NCBI GenBank assembly: GCA_023151145.1
Contig: JAKLJM010000135.1
Location: forward strand, 1 to 6,342
DNA from: Bacteriovoracaceae bacterium
GTDB taxonomy: Bacteria; Bdellovibrionota; Bacteriovoracia; Bacteriovoracales; Bacteriovoracaceae
Direction: 5' to 3'
DNA: 6,342 nucleotides
A program made the position numbers and the translations under genes. Under the pieces are notes generated by a model that was given only the letters and a program-made list of their open reading frames with translations, was not told the origin of the DNA and made no database searches. Every line of letters starts with the position of its first letter. Positions within the stretch are counted from its first letter, which is position 1. Of the stretch, positions 1-4,001 are shown piece after piece.

Positions 1-38
1 AAACTCATTAGAGTGATTAAAATTAAGGCTTTTTTCAT
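1..38 (-). CDS. 5' end of a divergent gene, probable exported protein (partial)
   Basis: Reading the minus strand from base 38 gives an open frame starting MKKALILITLMS that leaves the window at base 1. Two lysines after the start, followed by a hydrophobic run, are the classic beginning of a Sec signal peptide or lipoprotein signal. A purine-rich AGGGAG (plus-strand bases 43-48) lies four bases upstream of the ATG, a good ribosome binding site. Only 12 full codons are visible, so neither the family nor the mature protein can be named. It is divergent from the operon starting at 135, and the two share the region 39-134. The call rests on start codon, ribosome site and signal-like residues together. 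A competing plus-strand frame crosses the same bases but looks less like a gene. Confidence 0.6.
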   Translation of the reverse strand, partial: MKKALILITLMS

Positions 39-42
39 AAAT

Positions 43-48
43 CTCCCT
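43..48 (-). promoter_or_regulatory. Ribosome binding site of the divergent gene
   Basis: On the minus strand these bases read AGGGAG, followed by ATTT and then ATG at 38-36. The match to the Shine-Dalgarno consensus is good and the spacing is short but acceptable. It is the main reason for calling a gene on the minus strand at the left edge. Confidence 0.55.
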
Positions 49-61
49 GGCGGAATGTCAC

Positions 62-89
62 TTGATCAAATTAAAACAAAATATATTTA
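62..89 (+). promoter_or_regulatory. Candidate sigma-70-type promoter for the 135-3829 operon
   Basis: TTGATC at 62-67 resembles a -35 box, and TATTTA at 84-89 resembles a -10 box, with a 16-base spacer. An overlapping TATATT at 82-87 would be a better -10 but leaves only 14 bases. Transcription would begin near 96 and give a leader of about 40 bases. The -35 box lies inside the 8-base palindrome TTGATCAA (62-69), which could be an operator half-site or chance. The region is so A+T-rich that box matches are cheap, so this is tentative. Confidence 0.3.
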
Positions 90-134
90 CAGCGTCATTA
101 TTTTTTTTTGACTGCAAAGAGTACTTTATGATTC

Positions 135-695
135 ATGGTGCCTATGAAGTATTTATTCTTTTTTTCAATGTTAGCTTTAAGCATTGGAGCACACGCTTTT
201 GAATCTTACTCTGGATATATTCAAAATCAGGGTGGTTTAAAAATACTAAAGAAGGATAATTTAAAGTTCACACTCACTGCGGAAAGTGCAGAGATCAAGA
301 CCCAAATTGACAAGCTGAAAACTAACGATTTTATTTCAGGTATTGGCATCGCCAATACCAATCAAGTTCTAAATGTTCAAAGTATCGATTTTATTGGTTT
401 AGGTCAGTTTGTAGGGCTTTGGCTTTCTCCCATGGGGTTGTTCAACGTTGCTAACTTTACTGATCTTCAAATTTATGTTCCACAAAAGGATATGTCTTTA
501 AAAAATCCCAAAGCAAATATGAACTATTCAATCACTCCAGGATCAGGCAATAGCTGGGTCTTATTTCTTTCGGACGAAAAGCAAATTTATTATTCAAATC
601 TTTACATGAATGAACGTAAAGCAGTGATCCGTTTTTATAGTACTGAAACAGGAGCTTTCCTTAGTGAAATTTCCATGAATAAATTAAACCAATGA
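135..695 (+). CDS. Exported protein of unknown function, first gene of the operon
   Basis: I do not recognise this 186-residue protein. It has a clear Sec signal peptide: a lysine at residue 5, a hydrophobic core at about 6-18, and an AHA motif at 19-21 that predicts cleavage before Phe22, so the mature part (about 165 residues) should be periplasmic or secreted. There is no lipobox, no cysteine anywhere and no later membrane segment. The mature part is rich in alternating hydrophobic and polar stretches, suggesting a beta-sheet fold; residues about 25-90 could be a small barrel, but this is only an impression. The start is uncertain: ATG at 135 and in-frame ATG at 144 (Met4) are both possible and neither has a strong ribosome site (AAAGAG at 116-121 lies 13 bases before 135). 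Met4 gives the more typical signal peptide. The stop overlaps the next start as ATGA, so it is coupled to an enzyme gene although it acts outside the cytoplasm. Confidence 0.85.
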   Translation: MVPMKYLFFFSMLALSIGAHAFESYSGYIQNQGGLKILKKDNLKFTLTAESAEIKTQIDKLKTNDFISGIGIANTNQVLNVQSIDFIGLGQFVGLWLSPMGLFNVANFTDLQIYVPQKDMSLKNPKANMNYSITPGSGNSWVLFLSDEKQIYYSNLYMNERKAVIRFYSTETGAFLSEISMNKLNQ

Positions 696-1720
696 TGCTT
701 TCAAAAGAGTTATCACTTAAATCTAATCAACTTCTTCCACTGATAAAACCAATTTCCAAGGACCTACTCTTCTCTAAGAATGACACTTTAGATCCTAGGC
801 TTGGCGATATCTTCAAAACAGTTTCTGATTGGATCGCTCTTAAAAGTAATTCCTTTACCCTTATAGGTTACCAAGATGATCGCGGCATTAAAAATAATGG
901 CGGCAGATTAGGTGCTGCTGTTGCCCCACAAGGGATAAGAAACTACTTCTATAGGTTAACATATCCTTATGCTCCACAAGACTCGGAGTCATATTTTCAA
1001 GATCTAGGTAATTTTTCACAAGAAAGCTTACCTGACCTGCTTTCAACACAGGAAAATTTAAAAGAACTTATCCAATATCTTCACGATAAAAAAAGTTTTG
1101 TTGCTTCCTTGGGTGGTGGCCATGATTACGGCTATCCTGACGCCTGGGGTTTTATAACTTCAGAGCTTTTAAAACACCCTCACCAAAAACCACTTATCCT
1201 CAATTTTGATGCACATTTGGATGTAAGAGACGATAGTAGCAATATTAATTCAGGAACTCCTTTTTATAAAATTCTCAAGGAGTTTCATGGAAAAATTGAC
1301 TTCTATGAAATTGGCATTCAAACTCACTGCAATTCTGTCTACCATGCTCACTTTGTTGAAAATCATAAAGGTAAAATTATTTCCTTAAATGATATTAGAA
1401 AACATTCTCTAAATTACCATTTATCAGAAATTTTCAAACATCATCAGGATCAGTCGGTATTTGTTAGTCTAGATATAGATGTTATGTCTGCGGCTGAAGC
1501 ACCGGGCTGCTCACAATCTTGGCCAAGTGGTTTAAGTTTTCAAGAGCTCAATTCTGGATTTGATATATTAAGTCAGTTTCGATTCTGGAAACATCTTGGA
1601 ATTTATGAAGTTTCACCACCTTTAGATGTTAATGGTAACACCCAAAGAGCAGCCGCCTTGTTCCTGAACCGTTATCTACATTACTATCTAGAACACGCTG
1701 GAATCAAAGGACACAACTAA
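692..1720 (+). CDS. hutG: Arginase-superfamily hydrolase, probable formimidoylglutamase
   Basis: This is a 342-residue metal-dependent hydrolase of the arginase/agmatinase/formimidoylglutamase fold. Three metal-site motifs are present: GGGHDYG at 141-147 (His144), NFDAHLD at 171-177 (Asp173, His175, Asp177) and SLDIDV at 259-264 (Asp261, Asp263). These are the six usual ligands of a two-manganese centre, so it should be active. The third motif continues as MSAAEAPG rather than the arginase DP form, and the C-terminal EVSPPLDVNGNTQRAAA (306-322) also resembles HutG-type members, which split N-formimidoyl-glutamate into glutamate and formamide in histidine degradation. An early GGRLGAAVAPQGIR (70-83) is the typical N-terminal substrate-loop region. 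Arginase, agmatinase or another amidino or formamide substrate cannot be excluded, and no other hut gene is in view. The start overlaps the previous stop by four bases; a second ATG follows at 695. The stop overlaps the next start by one base. The superfamily is near certain, the substrate much less so. Confidence 0.93.
   Translation: MMLSKELSLKSNQLLPLIKPISKDLLFSKNDTLDPRLGDIFKTVSDWIALKSNSFTLIGYQDDRGIKNNGGRLGAAVAPQGIRNYFYRLTYPYAPQDSESYFQDLGNFSQESLPDLLSTQENLKELIQYLHDKKSFVASLGGGHDYGYPDAWGFITSELLKHPHQKPLILNFDAHLDVRDDSSNINSGTPFYKILKEFHGKIDFYEIGIQTHCNSVYHAHFVENHKGKIISLNDIRKHSLNYHLSEIFKHHQDQSVFVSLDIDVMSAAEAPGCSQSWPSGLSFQELNSGFDILSQFRFWKHLGIYEVSPPLDVNGNTQRAAALFLNRYLHYYLEHAGIKGHN
1706..1711 (+). promoter_or_regulatory. 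Ribosome binding site of the threonine aldolase gene
   Basis: AAAGGA lies inside the end of the preceding coding region, with eight bases before the ATG at 1720. It is the clearest Shine-Dalgarno match inside the operon and supports the TAATG overlapping start. Confidence 0.6.
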
Positions 1721-2754
1721 TGCTCTCTCCCAAAGGCTTTGGCAGCGACAATCACGCTCACGTTCATCCTAAGATTTTTGCAGCACTTCTGGAAGCTAAT
1801 CATGGACATGCTCATAGTTATGGACTTGATCCTTGGACTGATAATGTAGAAAAAACAGTAAAGCAACTTTTTGGCAATGAAGCTGTCTGTTTTTTCGTTT
1901 ATAATGGAACGGCAGCTAACATCTTAGCGTTGAAAAGCTGTAACCAAAGCTTTAACTCTGTCATATGTACTGATGTAGCCCATATTCACGTGGACGAATG
2001 TGGTGGCCCCGAAGTCCATGGTGGTTACAAACTTATCCCAACGCTTAGCGAACAAGGTAAACTCCAAATTGAAGAAATCAAAAAACACCTAATTCGTAGA
2101 GGTGATCAACACTATTCTCAAGTCAAAACCATAAGCATTACCCAACCAACAGAACTTGGAACTTGCTACAGCATAGATGAGATAAAAAAAATCACAGACT
2201 TTGCTAAAGAAAATCAATTATATGTACACATGGATGGAGCCAGATTCGTTAATGCCTGTGTTTATCTAGATGTGAGTTTTGCTGAAATGACCACGAAACT
2301 TGGAATTGATGTTCTTAGTTTTGGTGGCACTAAAAATGGCTTAATGATGGGCGAAATGGTTATATTTTTAAATCCTCAGTTAGCAAAAAATTTTAAATTT
2401 CAAAGAAAACAATTCGGCCAACTTCCTTCAAAGTCAAGATATTTAGCCGCTCAGTTCCAAGCCTATCTTGATAATGATCTTTGCAAAGAAATTGCCAAAC
2501 ACTCTTTAAGAATAACAAATTATCTTCACGAAAAACTGAAGAAATTTAATGATATTAAAGTTCTTTTTCCTGTGCAGTCAAACGCCATATTTGTGATTTT
2601 CCCAAGAGAGCACATCAAAGAACTAAGAAAATGCAAATTTTTTTATATCTGGGATGAAAATGACTTCTCTGCCAGATTGATGCTTTCGTGGGACTCTGAG
2701 GAAAAAGATGTCGATGCATTTATTGAAAAAATAACCCTCTTAGGAATAAAGTGA
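1720..2754 (+). CDS. ltaE: Low-specificity L-threonine aldolase (PLP-dependent)
   Basis: This 344-residue protein is a fold-type I pyridoxal-phosphate enzyme of the beta-eliminating lyase/threonine aldolase family, which cleaves L-threonine or L-allo-threonine to glycine and acetaldehyde in the cytoplasm. Family landmarks run in order: GSDNHAHVHP (8-17), the YGLDPWT segment (34-40), YNGTAAN (61-67) for phosphate binding, AHIHVDECGGPE (87-98) with His88 or His90 likely stacking on the cofactor, MDGAR (171-175) with Asp172 for the pyridine nitrogen, and SFGGTKNG (200-207) with Lys205 as the Schiff-base lysine. KQFGQLPSKSRYLAAQF (230-246) and the C-terminal FYIWDE (308-313) also fit. Length is normal and there is no truncation. 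An extra histidine replaces the usual small residue in the first motif (NHAHVHP), a mild oddity near the active-site entrance. The ATG overlaps the previous stop, and the next gene follows four bases after its stop. Stereospecificity cannot be read here, and related lyase activities are possible. Confidence 0.93.
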   Translation: MLSPKGFGSDNHAHVHPKIFAALLEANHGHAHSYGLDPWTDNVEKTVKQLFGNEAVCFFVYNGTAANILALKSCNQSFNSVICTDVAHIHVDECGGPEVHGGYKLIPTLSEQGKLQIEEIKKHLIRRGDQHYSQVKTISITQPTELGTCYSIDEIKKITDFAKENQLYVHMDGARFVNACVYLDVSFAEMTTKLGIDVLSFGGTKNGLMMGEMVIFLNPQLAKNFKFQRKQFGQLPSKSRYLAAQFQAYLDNDLCKEIAKHSLRITNYLHEKLKKFNDIKVLFPVQSNAIFVIFPREHIKELRKCKFFYIWDENDFSARLMLSWDSEEKDVDAFIEKITLLGIK

Positions 2755-2758
2755 TTTT

Positions 2759-3829
2759 ATGAAATACGATCCAATTCACTATCATGATTATTTAAAACTC
2801 GACCAGCTTCTTAAAACTCAATCAAGGCGTTCAGAGCAATTAAATCCTAGTGCTCCAGCCCATGATGAATGGCTATTCATCACTGTTCATCAAGTTTATG
2901 AAATTTGGTTTTTTCAAATCATCAAAGAACTCAAGTCATTGTCAGATATTTTTAAATCTACCTACATACAAGAGCGAGACATGGGTACTGTAAGACACCG
3001 TCTAGCAAGAGTCTTATTGATTATGAAAAATTTAACTTCCCCTTTAGATATTCTTGAAACCATGACTCCTCTAGATTTTTTGGATTTTAGAGATTATCTT
3101 TATCCAGCAAGTGGTTTTCAAAGTGCTCAATTTCGTATTATTGAAACTATGCTCGGGTTGAAAGAAAATCAAAGACATCAATTTCAAAGTGCCCCTTTTT
3201 ATGATCATCTCAAAGAGCCACAGAGATCTGAGGTCATAGAACTTTTAAAAGGACCCTCCTTCTATGAAAGTTTGGAATCTTGGCTAGAAAGAACTCCTTT
3301 TTTAAAGACAGAGTCTTTTGATTTCTGGAGTGAATACAAAAAATGTCTGGTAGATCTCTACAATGATGATCTTGAAGTAATAAAAACAAATCCTCGCCTA
3401 TCTGAAGCTGAAAAAATAAAAAGTACAGACATGATTCAAAACTTTTTAGCGCAAGTTGACCTTGTCTTTGATGAAAAGTCATATGACGAACTGCTAAAGC
3501 AAGGCAGCTTTAAGTTGAGCTACAAAGCCTTTCATGCCGCCCTATTTATTTCTCTTTACAGAGATGAACCCGTACTTCAAATTCCATTTAAAATTTTGTC
3601 GATTCTCATGGATATTGATGAAGCTCTAACAACATGGAGATATCGCCATTCTTTGATGGCCCACAGAATGCTTGGACGAAAGATTGGGACTGGTGGCTCT
3701 AGTGGTACTGATTATTTAAAAAATACAGCTGATAAGCATAAAGTTTTTGTTGATTTGTTCAACTTAAGCTCTTACCTAATTCCTAGACACAAACTACCAA
3801 AGGTTGAAATCAGTTATCCCCTTCGTTAA
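2759..3829 (+). CDS. kynA: Tryptophan 2,3-dioxygenase, long animal-like form
   Basis: This is a heme enzyme that oxidises L-tryptophan to N-formylkynurenine, the first step of the kynurenine pathway. Residues equivalent to the known active site are all present: Phe40 and distal His44 in DEWLFITVHQ (36-45), Phe107 and carboxylate-binding Arg111 in DFLDFRDYL (106-114), Ser118 in PASGFQS (116-122), heme-ligand His297 in WRYRHSLM (293-300), and Thr311 in the GTGGSSG loop (310-316). The spacings match human TDO (His76, Arg144, Ser151, His328, Thr342 by recall). At 356 residues it is longer than the Xanthomonas enzyme (about 300). It also has a helical insertion at about 145-255 with WLERTP (175-180) and LVFDEK (235-240), and ends with VFVDLFNLSSYLIPRH (329-344), both close to animal enzymes. 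The start has AGGA at 2742-2745 (13 bases away) and AAAGTGA closer in. No formamidase or kynureninase is seen downstream. The enzyme is normally a cytosolic homotetramer. Confidence 0.97.
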   Translation: MKYDPIHYHDYLKLDQLLKTQSRRSEQLNPSAPAHDEWLFITVHQVYEIWFFQIIKELKSLSDIFKSTYIQERDMGTVRHRLARVLLIMKNLTSPLDILETMTPLDFLDFRDYLYPASGFQSAQFRIIETMLGLKENQRHQFQSAPFYDHLKEPQRSEVIELLKGPSFYESLESWLERTPFLKTESFDFWSEYKKCLVDLYNDDLEVIKTNPRLSEAEKIKSTDMIQNFLAQVDLVFDEKSYDELLKQGSFKLSYKAFHAALFISLYRDEPVLQIPFKILSILMDIDEALTTWRYRHSLMAHRMLGRKIGTGGSSGTDYLKNTADKHKVFVDLFNLSSYLIPRHKLPKVEISYPLR

Positions 3830-4001
3830 AAAAATAGATATTAGCTATATTCTGAAATTGATGAAAATTATGATGTATCTGTCATGAATATTGTCAATCA
3901 GCATTAGGCCTCCTCTAAAGAGGCCTTAATTTTACTGTAGATTAAACACTAACAAGACCTTTGTCATATTTATTAAATTTCATCACTCACGATAAGTCGT
4001 T
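3830..4001. other. Intergenic region between kynA and the AsmA-like gene
   Basis: These 172 bases hold the operon terminator (3906-3933) and otherwise no recognisable gene. Reading frames are short and broken by stops. TTGTCA at 3961-3966 could serve as a -35 box for the downstream gene, but I find no -10 at a normal distance, so no promoter is called. There is no strong Shine-Dalgarno site before the GTG at 4002. Confidence 0.6.
3906..3933 (+). terminator. Rho-independent terminator after kynA
   Basis: AGGCCTC (3906-3912) and GAGGCCT (3920-3926) form a perfect 7-base-pair stem, five of the pairs G-C, around a 7-base loop (CTCTAAA). A T-rich run (TTAATTTT) follows. It begins 76 bases after the kynA stop and is correctly oriented to end the four-gene operon. 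The T-run is interrupted by two A residues, so efficiency may be moderate. Confidence 0.75.

Noticed and set aside
62..69. Palindrome TTGATCAA as a defined operator
   Set aside because: Eight-base A+T-rich palindromes are common by chance in such sequence; no second copy or known regulator was found, so it is mentioned only inside the promoter entry.
1..111. Plus-strand open frame of 36 codons ending in TGA at 109-111, possibly the tail of an upstream gene
   Set aside because: It is too short to judge, ends in a T9 tract and has no recognisable motif. The minus-strand start over the same bases has a ribosome site and a signal-peptide-like beginning, which is stronger evidence.
108..132. TTGACT (108-113) and TATGAT (127-132) as a promoter
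   Set aside because: The boxes match consensus well but the spacer is only 13 bases, and transcription would start at or after the first start codon.
128..205. Small plus-strand frame starting at ATG 128 (25 codons), overlapping the exported-protein gene in another frame
   Set aside because: It is better placed relative to AAAGAG (116-121) than the ATG at 135, but its product has no gene-like features and it runs inside the signal-peptide coding bases; most likely chance.
3234..3482. Minus-strand open frame of 82 codons inside kynA
   Set aside because: It lies wholly within a strongly supported dioxygenase gene, has no family motif and is a frame shadow.
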